NCBI GenBank assembly: GCA_012719745.1 | Contig: JAAXZS010000082.1 | Coordinates: 1-64,000, forward strand | From: Clostridiales bacterium | GTDB lineage: Bacteria; Bacillota; Clostridia; Oscillospirales; Oscillospiraceae | DNA: 64,000 nucleotides | Reading direction: 5' to 3' | In this document: positions 1 through 9,730 of the stretch, piece after piece | Numbering within the stretch: the first letter of the stretch is position 1 | Layout: the number at the start of each line of letters is the position of its first letter | Position numbers and translations under genes: made by a program | The notes under the pieces: model-generated | Database searches by the model: none | Told to the model about the DNA's origin: nothing | Seen by the model: only the letters and a program-made list of their open reading frames with translations

Positions 1-93
1 GTATAGCATTATACACCATCTATGCCAAAAAGTCTACCTATTTTTCCATTTTTACTCGCTTTGCACCCCTTCTTGTCACTGCAAAAGCCCCGT

Positions 94-127
94 AAAAACC
101 GGGCACGGTTTTGTGCCCGGCTTTTTG
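94..127. terminator. Rho-independent terminator
   Basis: GC-rich inverted repeat (ccgggcac / gtgcccgg) flanked by A-run and T-run, so it can work in both directions. It lies just after the stop of the minus-strand glycosyltransferase at 138 and probably ends the polysaccharide operon. Confidence 0.85.
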
Positions 128-137
128 TTTGCATCAT

Positions 138-1379
138 TTACAGCCACTTACGTATGGCCTGTCCGCAGCTTGCCGGGGAAAAATGGGTGCGGATGGTCTC
201 CTGTCCGGCCAGGGCGATGTTTTTTCGGAATGCCGCATCCTCCGACAGGCGTCGCAGCTGTACGGCAGCGTCGGCAAGATCCGGTTCCGCCCAGTGCTGC
301 CATGCATCGTAAGGCGGGCGGGCATTTTTCCCGATGAGAACCGGCCGGTACTTCACACAGCAGGCGTTGTGAGAATTGGTAAAATCCATGTTGCCCGACC
401 AGCCTGTCACCACCACCGGTTTTCCCAGCAGCATCGCCTCGGCAATGGGAATACCGAAGCCCTCTGCCCGGTGCAATGACACGAAACAATCGCAAAGGCG
501 TATCAGATCGTGTACCTCGGAAAGAGGCAGATTCTTCTCCACCAGAAAAATATTGTCAGCCGCCTGCGCCATGCGGCGGAGTTCTTCCGTTTCACGGGGC
601 GCCTGTTCGGCATGGTTGACCTTGATCACCAGTCCATGCCGTCGATCATGGGGGCCGAAAGCTTTCAAAAAAGCGTCAATGGCGCCTTGGGGATTTTTAC
701 GTTGAGAGATGCTCAGCACATCATACATGGAAAGGAACAAAAAGCGATCCTCCGGCAGTTCAAAATCCCGCCGGGTCATTTCGCCGCCAGGGCATACCGT
801 CACAGCCAGAGGCAGTGTACGCACAGGCACCGGCGATTTGGCGGCAATGGCCATCCGGCAGTAATCCGAGATGGTCCAAACTTCATCAAAAGGTGCAAAG
901 CTGCCCTTCCACCGATCCGGAAATTCCGGCAGCTCCCAGGCCCAAAGGGCAATGTTGTACCGACCCCGCAGATGCTCCGCTCCCACCCGGGCAATCAGCT
1001 GCTGGGCGCAGTCGGCGTTGAAAACAAACAGATTATTCTTTTGAAACCCCTCGGGCTCAATGAGCTCGTCCCAGGGAGTGGCGGAAAAACCGTGGAGCCC
1101 GTCACCCCGCACGGCGCCGATGGACAAAGGGATGTCTGCGCTTTGGCAGCCGGCGGCCACCATGCCACCCAGCATACCCACGCCGAAGGAGCCGCCCAGA
1201 TAGGTATACATCCGCAGGCCCTCTGTAAGGGTCGGCAGCGGCTGCCCCTCCAGACGGTGCAGCACCGCCTGATTTTTCTTTGTGTAGTAAGCCTGTTTTC
1301 CGTTTTCCAGCACGCTCCGTGGAATAACGCGGGAAACCCCGTGCTTGAGCGTGGTTTTCAGGCTCTGGTGTTCCATCAT
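138..1379 (-). CDS. Glycosyltransferase, GT-B fold (group 1/GT4-like)
   Basis: Predicted retaining sugar transferase that adds a sugar to a lipid-linked surface polysaccharide at the inner face of the membrane. The C-terminal half holds the GT4-type donor-binding stretch AEGFGIPIAEAM (two Glu seven residues apart) followed by GKPVVVTGWSG. An extended reading frame reaches 1484, but ATG at 1379 has a good AGAGGA site five bases upstream and avoids overlap with rfbD, giving about 413 residues. Last gene of a minus-strand operon with rfbD, a GT2 enzyme, another glycosyltransferase and the priming sugar transferase. The sugar specificity cannot be read. Confidence 0.85.
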   Translation of the reverse strand: MMEHQSLKTTLKHGVSRVIPRSVLENGKQAYYTKKNQAVLHRLEGQPLPTLTEGLRMYTYLGGSFGVGMLGGMVAAGCQSADIPLSIGAVRGDGLHGFSATPWDELIEPEGFQKNNLFVFNADCAQQLIARVGAEHLRGRYNIALWAWELPEFPDRWKGSFAPFDEVWTISDYCRMAIAAKSPVPVRTLPLAVTVCPGGEMTRRDFELPEDRFLFLSMYDVLSISQRKNPQGAIDAFLKAFGPHDRRHGLVIKVNHAEQAPRETEELRRMAQAADNIFLVEKNLPLSEVHDLIRLCDCFVSLHRAEGFGIPIAEAMLLGKPVVVTGWSGNMDFTNSHNACCVKYRPVLIGKNARPPYDAWQHWAEPDLADAAVQLRRLSEDAAFRKNIALAGQETIRTHFSPASCGQAIRKWL

Positions 1380-1390
1380 TTCTTCCTCTT

Positions 1391-2242
1391 TTATCTTTCG
1401 TTCAGTTCTTTGACAAATCGTCCCAGGGCGTCCTGCCACGGCGGCAGACGGGTAAATCCGTTTTCCGTAAGCTTTTCCTTGCAAAGGCGGGAGTTAAGGG
1501 GGCGTACCGCCGGCGTGGGGTAGTCACGCGTCAGAATGGGTTCTACCCGGCAGGTGGTGATACCTGCCGCTGCCAGTGTTTCCTTTGCCAGCTCGTAAGA
1601 GGAGCAAAAGCCCTCGTTGGTGGCGTGATAAACGCCGTAGCGCTCTGTTTGTATCATGTCGCACAGGAGTGCCGCCAGGTCCCGGGTATAGGTGGGAGAG
1701 GCAATCTGATCGGTGACGAAGCGGAGTACCTCCCGCTCCCGACCCAGGCGCAGTACCGTTTTGATGATGTTATTGCCGTTGACACCAAACACCCATGTTA
1801 CCCGCACAATGAAATACTTGCCGAGGTTTGCCTGCACCGCATCCTCGCCCCTGGCCTTGGTGAGGCCGTAGTAATTGCAGGGGCAGCGGCGGTCCTCCGG
1901 CCGCCATTCCTTTGCTCCCGTGCCGTCAAAGACGTAGTCGGTGGAGATATAGAGCAGCTTGGCATCCACCGCCCGGCAGGCCTTTGCCACGTTTTCCGTG
2001 CCCGTCACATTGACGGCCCGGGCCGTGTCTTTTTCCGTTTCCGCCTTGTCTACGGCGGTGTAGGCGGCGCAGTGGATCACCGCGTCGGGGCGGTAGGCTT
2101 CCACCGCGGCCGTCACTTTGTCCCCGTCGGTCAGGTCAAAATCCCGGTGGCCCACGCCCTTATATTCGATTTTCAGCTCTTCCAAACGGCGGCACACATC
2201 AAAGCCCAGCTGTCCCGTGACGCCGGTTACCAGCACCTTCAT
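1391..2242 (-). CDS. rfbD: dTDP-4-dehydrorhamnose reductase
   Basis: Last step of dTDP-L-rhamnose synthesis: NAD(P)H-dependent reduction of dTDP-4-dehydro-L-rhamnose. The short-chain dehydrogenase signs are clear: GVTGQLG near the N-terminus for the dinucleotide, CAAYTAVDKAE, STDYVFDG and the catalytic YYGLTK (Tyr-x3-Lys). Start chosen at 2242 (MKVLVTG), preceded by GAGAGG; 283 residues fits the family. The 12-bp gap to the next glycosyltransferase indicates one operon. Only a decayed piece of rfbC is present and rfbA/rfbB are not in the window, so the rest of the pathway must lie elsewhere. Confidence 0.93.
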   Translation of the reverse strand: MKVLVTGVTGQLGFDVCRRLEELKIEYKGVGHRDFDLTDGDKVTAAVEAYRPDAVIHCAAYTAVDKAETEKDTARAVNVTGTENVAKACRAVDAKLLYISTDYVFDGTGAKEWRPEDRRCPCNYYGLTKARGEDAVQANLGKYFIVRVTWVFGVNGNNIIKTVLRLGREREVLRFVTDQIASPTYTRDLAALLCDMIQTERYGVYHATNEGFCSSYELAKETLAAAGITTCRVEPILTRDYPTPAVRPLNSRLCKEKLTENGFTRLPPWQDALGRFVKELNER

Positions 2243-2307
2243 CGGCCATTTTCCTCTCATTTTTACTGCAAAATTGTGAAAAAGCGGTGAAATATTTTCA
2301 CCTTTTT

Positions 2308-2420
2308 TCACAGAAAACCGCCACATCCATCACAGCGCCGGCGGTGACCCTCACGATTTTCGCCAAACACGCCCGGTTCAATAATCTTGACCCCCAAAAT
2401 GGCGGTGGATATAATCTTCG
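2308..2420 (-). pseudogene. rfbC: rfbC 5' remnant (dTDP-4-dehydrorhamnose 3,5-epimerase)
   Basis: In the gap between the GT2 gene and rfbD, one minus-strand frame reads KIISTAILGVKIIEPGVFG, the typical N-terminus of RfbC. It then degenerates (ENREGH...) and stops within about 40 codons. No ATG is present where the family start would be; an ACG stands there. The position directly upstream of rfbD is where a rhamnose-operon epimerase often sits. I read it as a decayed gene of which only the first 25 or so codons remain. Confidence 0.6.
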
Positions 2421-2460
2421 TTTTTTCACCTGTCCTCTATATCTTTTGGCTGCCGTATCT

Positions 2461-3405
2461 TTATCCCCAGATGATTTGTCCCACCCGGCGGCTAAAGCCC
2501 TGTTTCCAGAAGCGGCCCCTGCAATACCCCCGCAGGCGGGCCAGCTTTCCCTTTTGGAAAAGGGTGCCGTAAGAGCGGATCAATGCCTCCGTCCTATCCG
2601 GCATACGTCCATGATAACACGCTGCAAAGGCAGCGGCCTGTTGAAACGTGGCGAAAAAAGCCGCTTTCATCTTGTTTTGCTTCAGTTTTTCCGACACATA
2701 GGAAATGCTGCCTGCGTCCTTGGCGCCCACCGTATTGCTGCCGTGCTGGCGGTAATCGATGGTGGGCTCGTTTAAAAAGCCAACGTGCCCGCAGGCGGAG
2801 GCCAGCAGCGCCAGCCACCAGTCGTGCATCAGACACGCTTCCGGCAGCGTATCGCCCGCCAGCTCTGCCAGTGTCTGATTGACCATCACCGTGCAGCCGG
2901 TGCCCACATTTTGCACCAGCAGCTGCTCTATGCCGGTCTGATGGCCGTCCAGACGGGAATATTTCAAAAAGGAGGGAGCGATCTCTCCCAGCTGCCCGTT
3001 CACCACACGCAGATCCGTATGCACGAGGGCGGGCACTTTTTCGTCCGTCTCCGTTTTTTTCATCAGCGCCAGTGTCTTTCGCACCTTGTCGCTGTGCCAG
3101 ATATCGTCCTGGTCGCAGAACATCAGATAGGGCGCCTGTCCTTTAAAATGGGAGAGCAGGTGCATAAAATGCTTCTGGGCGCTGCCGAAATGAACGCCCG
3201 ACTGATAATACGTTATTTTTTCGGGATATGTTTGAGCATACTCCGCTAAAATGGCCGGGCTTTCATCCCGGGAGCAGTCGTCCGACAAGACAAGGCGCCA
3301 GTCACCCCAGTCCTGGGCCAGAATGGATTCGATCATGGGGCGCAAATACGCGCTGCCGTTATAGGACGCCAGCAGGATCAGCACCGCCGGGTTTTGCTCA
3401 TTCAT
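2461..3405 (-). CDS. Glycosyltransferase family 2 (rhamnosyltransferase-like)
   Basis: GT-A fold inverting glycosyltransferase. The N-terminus AVLILLASYNGSAYL is the classic GT2 nucleotide-binding start, VLSDDCSRD follows, and CDQDD near residue 115 is the metal-binding DxD region. It is 314 residues long. ATG at 3405 overlaps the stop of the preceding gene at 3402 (ATGA), so the two are translationally coupled. Next to rfbD a rhamnosyltransferase is likely, but this is inferred from context. Confidence 0.88.
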   Translation of the reverse strand: MNEQNPAVLILLASYNGSAYLRPMIESILAQDWGDWRLVLSDDCSRDESPAILAEYAQTYPEKITYYQSGVHFGSAQKHFMHLLSHFKGQAPYLMFCDQDDIWHSDKVRKTLALMKKTETDEKVPALVHTDLRVVNGQLGEIAPSFLKYSRLDGHQTGIEQLLVQNVGTGCTVMVNQTLAELAGDTLPEACLMHDWWLALLASACGHVGFLNEPTIDYRQHGSNTVGAKDAGSISYVSEKLKQNKMKAAFFATFQQAAAFAACYHGRMPDRTEALIRSYGTLFQKGKLARLRGYCRGRFWKQGFSRRVGQIIWG

Positions 3406-4559
3406 GATTTATCTTCCGTTTCCCGCAGCAAATTTTGAAGAAGCGCCTCATACTGCCGGCAGATCACCCGCAGATCAAAAAGCTCTGAAAAGGCCCGCCG
3501 GGCATTTTCCCGCAGCAAGAGCAGCTCCTGCCCGCTCATGGAGGTCGCCTGCCGGGCGGCCTCGCTGCCGTCGCCGCTTACCTGCAGGCCGATATGTCTT
3601 TCCCCGATCAGTCTTTGCGTATCAGCGGGGATATTGGACAGGAGGGGCAGTCCGTGCTTGAGATAATCCACCGACTTCATGGTAAGGCCGATGCAGACGG
3701 CGGATTTCATGAAATTCAGCCCAAAGTGGCAGCCGTTCATAATGGCGTGCTTTTCCGCCTCGTCATATATAATGCCGTGATAGACCACCTCGGCGCCCGC
3801 CGCCGCCGCGCCGCTGAGCAACTCCTGCTGTCGTTCGCCACCGCCGATGACATGCAGCGTCACAGGGCGGTATTTCACCGCCTCGCGCAGAAAACCGCAG
3901 ATGCCGGGGATGTCAATGATATTGTTGATGGCACCCAGATAACAAAGCTGCAAACGCTCAAAGGTGCCGGTATAGTCAACGGAAACACCGGTAAGCGGCC
4001 GGGCCGCCAGATAGACCGTCCGGATGGAGGAAAAGCCCAGCTTTTCCCGGAATAGATCACACTCCGCTGTCACAAGGTCGGCGTATTTGAGGTTTTGATC
4101 CCGCATACCCGCCCAGATGTGAAAAGGAACGCCCAGCAGCCTTTTCATCCGGCCAAAGGGAAATGTCTCCGGCCAGAGATCAAAAAGGTCAAAGATTAGG
4201 CGCACCTGGGGGTGGCGTCTTTTATAGGCCGCGCCGTATTTTGCCAGATAATTGGGGGGCAGCAGAGCCACCACCAAGGCTGGTTCCTCCCGGGTTTCCA
4301 GCCAGCGGAACACATCACGGGCATAGTTTTTATGAGAGAGAATCCGGTCAAAGGACAGATTTTTCTGATAGGGTCGGGCGTGGAGCTGCACGCAGCCGGG
4401 CACCGGGCACCTAAACACGCGTTTAGACGAGTGGTCGAAATCACAGGTCACATAGGTGGTGGCAAAGCCCGCGGATTTCAAATACTCGTCTATCGCAAAA
4501 AGTCTATGACCATAGTGATCGGAGCAGCTGATGAGATAGGCTGTCCTTTTACTTTCCAT
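3402..4559 (-). CDS. Glycosyltransferase (GT4-like, polysaccharide biosynthesis)
   Basis: About 385 residues starting MESKRTAYLISCSDHYGHRLF. The N-terminal acceptor domain and C-terminal donor domain resemble GT-B enzymes that act on polysaccharide repeat units (LFDLWPETFP, YLGAINNIIDI, HVIGGGERQQEL). ATG at 4559 has a strong AAAGGAGG site and overlaps the end of the upstream sugar-transferase gene by 11 bp. It therefore belongs to the same operon and probably acts right after the priming step. Its donor and acceptor are unknown. Confidence 0.82.
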   Translation of the reverse strand: MESKRTAYLISCSDHYGHRLFAIDEYLKSAGFATTYVTCDFDHSSKRVFRCPVPGCVQLHARPYQKNLSFDRILSHKNYARDVFRWLETREEPALVVALLPPNYLAKYGAAYKRRHPQVRLIFDLFDLWPETFPFGRMKRLLGVPFHIWAGMRDQNLKYADLVTAECDLFREKLGFSSIRTVYLAARPLTGVSVDYTGTFERLQLCYLGAINNIIDIPGICGFLREAVKYRPVTLHVIGGGERQQELLSGAAAAGAEVVYHGIIYDEAEKHAIMNGCHFGLNFMKSAVCIGLTMKSVDYLKHGLPLLSNIPADTQRLIGERHIGLQVSGDGSEAARQATSMSGQELLLLRENARRAFSELFDLRVICRQYEALLQNLLRETEDKS

Positions 4560-5910
4560 GCCTATCCTCCTTTGTGGTATCCTCAAAGGCCTCCGTACTC
4601 TCGTCCGGAGTCAGAAGAACCAGAATGGTGCGCAGGATCAGCTTGATGTCCAACCAGATGCTGTACTGCTCGATATAGGTCAAATCCAGAATCAGCTTGT
4701 CTTTGGGGGAGGTATTGTACTTGCCGTAAATTTGCGCCATGCCGGTGAGTCCCGCCTTGGCCCGCAGCCGATAGGCAAACTCCGGCAGTTCATCGGTATA
4801 CTTGTCCACATTTTCCAGCATCTCCGGTCGGGGTCCCACAATGCTCATATCACTTTTTAAAACGTTGAAAAGCTGGGGCAGCTCGTCGCTGCGAAACTTA
4901 CGGATGAAATGGCCCACCTTGGTAATGCGGTCGTCATCCTTGGTGACAGAGCGGTTTACGGTATCCTTTTCCCGCATGGAACGGAATTTAATAACTTTGA
5001 ACACACGGCCGGCATAGGTAGCCCGCTCCTGCTTGTAAAACACATGGCCGCCGTCCTCCAACTTAATGGCAAGAGCCGTTATCAGCATGAAGGGCGAGGC
5101 GATCACAAGACCCACAGAGGCGATGAAGAGGTCCATGGCCCGCTTCACGATCCGCTGCTCAAATGTGAGTCCCTTGGCAGGTGAATAGATCATGGACTTA
5201 TCGTCAAAAAGGACACGCTCACCCCGCATGGTGACGATGTCCATCATCTCCACGCTGTAATAGATCTCTTTTTTTGTCTGATAGCAATAGTCAATGAGGC
5301 CGATCCGCTCCGATGCCGCCAGATTATAGATGAAAACCCCCTCATACTTGTCGATGAGGCTGAGAATATCCGGGTGGTCGGGATAGGCGATCTCTTCAAT
5401 ACTGTACTGCTTTTTCAGCCGCCCTACCTTCCGAACAAGAGACTCCACATCCTCCCCGTGCTGGGTGATGACAAGGCACCGGAGCGGCTTGTTGATGCGG
5501 AAATAGAGATCGTTGCCAAGATAGGTCAGCACCACGATCAGCAAAATCTGGATTAGAAATACCTCAAGCAGCAGCACAGGCTGCTCATAGACAAAGCGGC
5601 CGCCATGCACCACTGTTGTGTTCATAATACACAAGAACAAATGGGTGATGAGGTCGGTGACAAAGACGGTCAGCACCAGCGCGAAAATAATAGGCTTACT
5701 CTTTCGCTTGCCGATGTCATAACCGCCGTACACCCGGCTCATTAGGATATAGACCACAACAAATGTGATCCAGGTGATGCCGGAAGTTCGGCTGAAATTC
5801 AGCAAATAGAAATGCCGGACGCCGAACAGTCCGAAAAAGGTCAGCCAGCAAAGGCCGAACATCACCAGCTTCATCAATGTGATAATACTATGTTTAAATC
5901 GCTGCAGCAT
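4549..5910 (-). CDS. Polyprenyl-phosphate sugar-1-phosphate transferase (priming enzyme)
   Basis: Starts repeat-unit synthesis by moving a sugar-1-phosphate onto undecaprenyl phosphate. Several N-terminal membrane helices (about residues 10-120) are followed by a central nucleotide-binding-like region, another helix, and the bacterial sugar-transferase domain. That domain has KFRSMREKD, RKFRSDELPQLFNVL and SIVGPRPE near the C-terminus. Start at 5910 (MLQRFKHS) has AGGAG 13 bases upstream; a GTG at 5958 is possible but has a poor site. First gene of the minus-strand polysaccharide operon. Confidence 0.88.
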   Translation of the reverse strand: MLQRFKHSIITLMKLVMFGLCWLTFFGLFGVRHFYLLNFSRTSGITWITFVVVYILMSRVYGGYDIGKRKSKPIIFALVLTVFVTDLITHLFLCIMNTTVVHGGRFVYEQPVLLLEVFLIQILLIVVLTYLGNDLYFRINKPLRCLVITQHGEDVESLVRKVGRLKKQYSIEEIAYPDHPDILSLIDKYEGVFIYNLAASERIGLIDYCYQTKKEIYYSVEMMDIVTMRGERVLFDDKSMIYSPAKGLTFEQRIVKRAMDLFIASVGLVIASPFMLITALAIKLEDGGHVFYKQERATYAGRVFKVIKFRSMREKDTVNRSVTKDDDRITKVGHFIRKFRSDELPQLFNVLKSDMSIVGPRPEMLENVDKYTDELPEFAYRLRAKAGLTGMAQIYGKYNTSPKDKLILDLTYIEQYSIWLDIKLILRTILVLLTPDESTEAFEDTTKEDRHGK

Positions 5911-6005
5911 GTCAGTTACACTTCTCCTGCATGATAATTCTTTGGTAACGAGGGGCACTCAACCCATCATAATATGCAACACTATAGCAGATGCACCACT
6001 GGAAA

Positions 6006-8324
6006 TCAACTCTTTTCGGGGTCTCCCACCTGCTGCCACAAATAGAGGCGGCTGTCAAAATCCCCCATGACCCGGGTCCCTCCATCATAACCTGTGCCGC
6101 TGAAGTTCTGCCGGGGTGAAAAGCCTGCCGTCATGAAAAAGCCGCCTGAGGCCGTCATGTCCTCCGCCGTCTCCCGCAGTCCCAACACCCGATCCGCCGC
6201 GGACACCACAAAGGAGTCCTTTTTAAGATGCACCGGGGAAATCTGGTTGACCAGCGAGCCGAAATCTTTCAGGCTTACAGAAATTGGACGGCGGGAGCGA
6301 TGGTAAAGTTCCCCATGTTTAAGTCCCTTTGCCCGCAGACGGTCAAGGCCGCTGTTGGGATGGTTCTCCCCCACGAACCACAGACCCGCCGCCTGCTTCC
6401 GATCCGCAGAAACCGTCATGAGAAAGGCGCTGTCCGCTGTTTCTTCGCAGCGGTACAGCGTACCAAACTGGAAAAGACGGCGATGTTTTTTATAAAAGTC
6501 GATCTGCCCCTTTATCTCCCGCTTCTCCTCCCCTGTCAGCTCCGACAGGTTCAGCTCATAGCCCAGCAGGCCGAAGGCCGCCACCTGAAAGCGACTGTGC
6601 AGCGGCGTGCGGCGCAGCGTCTGATGGTTGGGGCAGTCAGACACATGGCAGCCCATGACGGAGGGGGGATAGCCGTAGCTGTAACCCCTTTGTATCCGCT
6701 GGCGGCAAAGGGCGTCGGTATTGTCGCTGACCCACATCTGGGGCATATAGCACAGCATACCCAGATCCGCCCTGTTTCCGCCGGAGGCGCAGCTTTCAAA
6801 AAGCACCTGAGGAAATTCTGCCGTCAGTTCCTCTAAAATGCGGTAAAGGCCCAGCATATAGCGGTGGGGTACCTCCCCCTGCTGCTCCGGCGGCCAAAAG
6901 GAGGACCAGGTGTCGGTCATAATCCGGTTCATATCCCACTTGACATACCGGACACCGGAGGAAAGGACACGGCGCATGGCCTCCGTCACATAGGCGCAGA
7001 CTGCCGGTCGGGAAAAATCCAGCACATACTGATGCCGCCCCACCGCCTGCTCCTTCCGGCCCACAATCCAGTCGGGATGGGTTCGGAAGAGATCGCTGTC
7101 CTCACTGACCATCTCCGGTTCCACCCAAATGCCTGTCATCAGTCCCAACTTATCCAGCTGGGAAACAAGACCCTTGAGACCCTCCGGCAGCTTTTTGGGG
7201 TTGGCTGTCCAGTCGCCCAGAGACGAGGTATCGTTCTCCCGGCGGCCAAACCAACCGTCATCCAGCACAAAGAGTTCCACCCCCAGCGCCTTGGCCTCTT
7301 TTGCCAGCGCCAGCAGATCTTTCTGGCGAAAATGGAAATAGAAAGCCTCCCAGCTGTTGAGCAGCACCGGGCGCTCCCGATCCCGCCACAGGCCCCGCAC
7401 GATATGGGCCTGAATAAAGCGGTGCATCCCGCGGCTGACGGCGCCGAAGCCTTCGCCATAGGTCATGACCGCCTCCGGCGCGTCAAAGGACGCACCGGGC
7501 TGTAAAAGCCAGCGGAAGCCGTCGGGGGCAATCCCCTGCAGAAAGCGCACCTGTCCGTAGGCATTTTCGTCGGCGCAGAAATAATGATTGCCACTGTAAA
7601 GCAGATTGAAGCCCCAGCACCGGCCCGTTTCTTCAGAGGCATCCTCATCGCAGAGCATGACAAAAGGGTTGCAGCGGTTGGAGGAGGTGCCCGTCCGGCT
7701 GACGCCCGACACCGTGCCCCGGCAGGGGCGAACGGTCTTTTCCATCTCCCGGGCCCAGGCACCCCCAAAGGACACCATTCGATAAGAGCCTGCCTCAAAA
7801 TCCACCTGATTGCTCATCAGACGCAGAACCGTCACCGGCTCCCGTCCGTCATTGGTCAGTCTTGCCCAGCGAGTAATGACATTTTCCTTTTCATAAACGG
7901 TATAGAAAAGCTCCAGCGTAACAGCGCGGCTTTTATCGCAGAGGACGAGACGCAGCGTTTCACCGCCCCCCGCGGCACAGGGAAGCCCCGCCGGCGTCTG
8001 CCGCTCAGTCTTCTCCCAGCTGACCGGCGCAAAACAACAGGCACGGCCGCCGTCCGCGAACAGCAGCTCCGCTCCGCACTCCCGCAGGTCGCCCCAGCCG
8101 GGCGTTCCCACCTCCAGAAGGCGGTTTTCAAGGGAAATATTTGCCGACAGGAGCGCACCGTTCCCCGGCGCGTGGCGCCAATCGGGAACGAGGTGGGCAT
8201 AGTCCGACTGCCGCGGCAGCCGTGCACCGTAATACAAATGCTGCGGCAGGCCCGCCGCCGTGGAAAACGCATAGGCCGTCTGATCGGTTGTCAGCAGAAA
8301 CAGCCCGTCTTTCTCCTGGATCAT
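6006..8324 (-). CDS. Alpha-galactosidase, GH36
   Basis: Hydrolyses terminal alpha-1,6-galactosides (melibiose, raffinose-type sugars). The 772-residue protein has the GH36 order: N-terminal beta-sandwich, central TIM barrel, C-terminal beta domain. FVLDDGWFGRR marks the barrel start, the nucleophile is Asp464 in YVKWDMNR, and the acid/base is Asp520 in ESCASGGNRADLGML. There is no signal peptide, so it is probably cytoplasmic and fed by a transporter not seen here. ATG at 8324 has GAGGTG upstream. Monocistronic as far as can be seen. Confidence 0.95.
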   Translation of the reverse strand: MIQEKDGLFLLTTDQTAYAFSTAAGLPQHLYYGARLPRQSDYAHLVPDWRHAPGNGALLSANISLENRLLEVGTPGWGDLRECGAELLFADGGRACCFAPVSWEKTERQTPAGLPCAAGGGETLRLVLCDKSRAVTLELFYTVYEKENVITRWARLTNDGREPVTVLRLMSNQVDFEAGSYRMVSFGGAWAREMEKTVRPCRGTVSGVSRTGTSSNRCNPFVMLCDEDASEETGRCWGFNLLYSGNHYFCADENAYGQVRFLQGIAPDGFRWLLQPGASFDAPEAVMTYGEGFGAVSRGMHRFIQAHIVRGLWRDRERPVLLNSWEAFYFHFRQKDLLALAKEAKALGVELFVLDDGWFGRRENDTSSLGDWTANPKKLPEGLKGLVSQLDKLGLMTGIWVEPEMVSEDSDLFRTHPDWIVGRKEQAVGRHQYVLDFSRPAVCAYVTEAMRRVLSSGVRYVKWDMNRIMTDTWSSFWPPEQQGEVPHRYMLGLYRILEELTAEFPQVLFESCASGGNRADLGMLCYMPQMWVSDNTDALCRQRIQRGYSYGYPPSVMGCHVSDCPNHQTLRRTPLHSRFQVAAFGLLGYELNLSELTGEEKREIKGQIDFYKKHRRLFQFGTLYRCEETADSAFLMTVSADRKQAAGLWFVGENHPNSGLDRLRAKGLKHGELYHRSRRPISVSLKDFGSLVNQISPVHLKKDSFVVSAADRVLGLRETAEDMTASGGFFMTAGFSPRQNFSGTGYDGGTRVMGDFDSRLYLWQQVGDPEKS

Positions 8325-8439
8325 CTGTCACACCTCATCCCATATTAAGTCATTATAAATTATACCACCTCAGAAAAATAATGATGGCATTTTTGTAAAT
8401 TTTTTGTCACAACATTGTCACACCGTGCGGCGGTGCGGG

Positions 8440-8468
8440 TAGACAGATCCGTTACGACCCGTTATAAT
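8440..8468 (+). promoter_or_regulatory. Sigma-A-type promoter of the CoA-transferase gene
   Basis: TAGACA at 8440-8445 and TATAAT at 8463-8468 with a 17-bp spacer. It lies 32 bases upstream of the ATG at 8501, which also has a GGGGAGGA ribosome site. Confidence 0.7.
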
Positions 8469-8500
8469 ATTATCAAAAACAGACCGGGGAGGAATTCTTT

Positions 8501-9718
8501 ATGGAACAAAATACGTCGCTCCCGCTGAAGGGCGTGCGGGTACTGGAGCTGTCCACTGTGGTGGCGGCGCCCACAGTAGGACGTATCATGGCCACCTACG
8601 GGGCCGATGTCATCAAGGTGGAACCGCCTAACGGCGATCTGCTGCGTCCCGTGGGCCGGGGGCAGTATCTGCCCGCCGAGGCAAACAACAATCCCCTCTT
8701 CGACCTTTTTAACACCGGCAAAAAAATGGTAGTGCTGAACCTGAAAAAGCCGGCGGGCATGGAGGCTTTTCACAAGCTGCTGGCGGGGAGCAACGTATTT
8801 ATCAGCAACATCCGCGCCCAATCCCTGACCCATCTGGGACTGGACTATGACACGCTGAAGGGAAAATATCCCCGGCTCATCTGCGCACACTTCTCGGGTT
8901 TCGGCCTTAAGGGCCCCGATGTGGAACGGCCGGGTTTCGATTCCACCGCTTTCTGGCTGCGTACCGGCCCCTCCCAGGACTGGCTGACACCGGGTGCTTT
9001 TCCCATGCGCCCTGCCTTCGCCTTCGGCGATCTGGCCACCGCCTCCAGCTTTCTATCCGGTATTCTGATGGCGCTCTACGCCCGGGGCAATACCGGCCAC
9101 GGCACGCTGGTGGAGACCTCTTTGCAAGGCTCCGGCATCTGGTGCAGCGCCTCCGCCGTTCTCAATTCCCAGTACGGGAAGGGCTATCCCTCTCACCGCA
9201 ACGAGCCTTGGGATCCCTTCTCGGACTATTATCGGTGCGCCGACGGAGAGTGGCTGGCGGTGATGGAAAAAGAATATTCCCGGGACAAAGCCACCCTCGC
9301 CAAAATTCTCGACATGCCGGAGCTTATCACCGATCCGGAGCTGCTGGATCTGCCCACCATGCGTCAATATGGCCGTTTGCAGGGGCTGTCCCGGAAAATG
9401 GAGGCGCTGATGCGCACAAAACCCTGCGCTTACTGGGAACAGCTTTTCGACGCCAATGATATTCCCAACGAGCGGCTGCGGCATTACAGGGATGTCTGCC
9501 ATGACGAGCAGGCGCTGGCCAACGATTGCTTTGATTATGTCACCTATCCAGACGGCAAAACGGCCGCTATGCCGGTGCCGCCCATTGCTTTTTCAGACTA
9601 CGCCCGGCTCCCCACCGCCGCTACAACGCCCATGGGGCAGGATACCGATACGGTACTGGCACAATTGGGATACACCGAGCCGCAGATTGCCGCGCTGCGG
9701 GATGCGGGCGCCATTTGA
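8501..9718 (+). CDS. Family III (CaiB/BaiF) CoA-transferase
   Basis: Moves CoA between carboxylic acids through an enzyme-bound mixed anhydride. The N-terminus LKGVRVLELSTVVAAPTVGR and VIKVEPPNGD are family III hallmarks. The probable catalytic Asp is residue 147 in RPGFDSTAFW. Length 405 is normal. The overall look resembles clostridial 2-hydroxyacid CoA-transferases used in amino-acid fermentation, but no dehydratase neighbours are present, so the substrate is open. It has its own promoter and a terminator right after the stop. Confidence 0.9.
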   Translation: MEQNTSLPLKGVRVLELSTVVAAPTVGRIMATYGADVIKVEPPNGDLLRPVGRGQYLPAEANNNPLFDLFNTGKKMVVLNLKKPAGMEAFHKLLAGSNVFISNIRAQSLTHLGLDYDTLKGKYPRLICAHFSGFGLKGPDVERPGFDSTAFWLRTGPSQDWLTPGAFPMRPAFAFGDLATASSFLSGILMALYARGNTGHGTLVETSLQGSGIWCSASAVLNSQYGKGYPSHRNEPWDPFSDYYRCADGEWLAVMEKEYSRDKATLAKILDMPELITDPELLDLPTMRQYGRLQGLSRKMEALMRTKPCAYWEQLFDANDIPNERLRHYRDVCHDEQALANDCFDYVTYPDGKTAAMPVPPIAFSDYARLPTAATTPMGQDTDTVLAQLGYTEPQIAALRDAGAI

Positions 9719-9730
9719 AGCATACATAAA

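Noticed and set aside
510..1523. Long plus-strand open frame opposite the first glycosyltransferase
   Set aside because: Mirror of a well-supported minus-strand gene; no ribosome site and no protein-like features.
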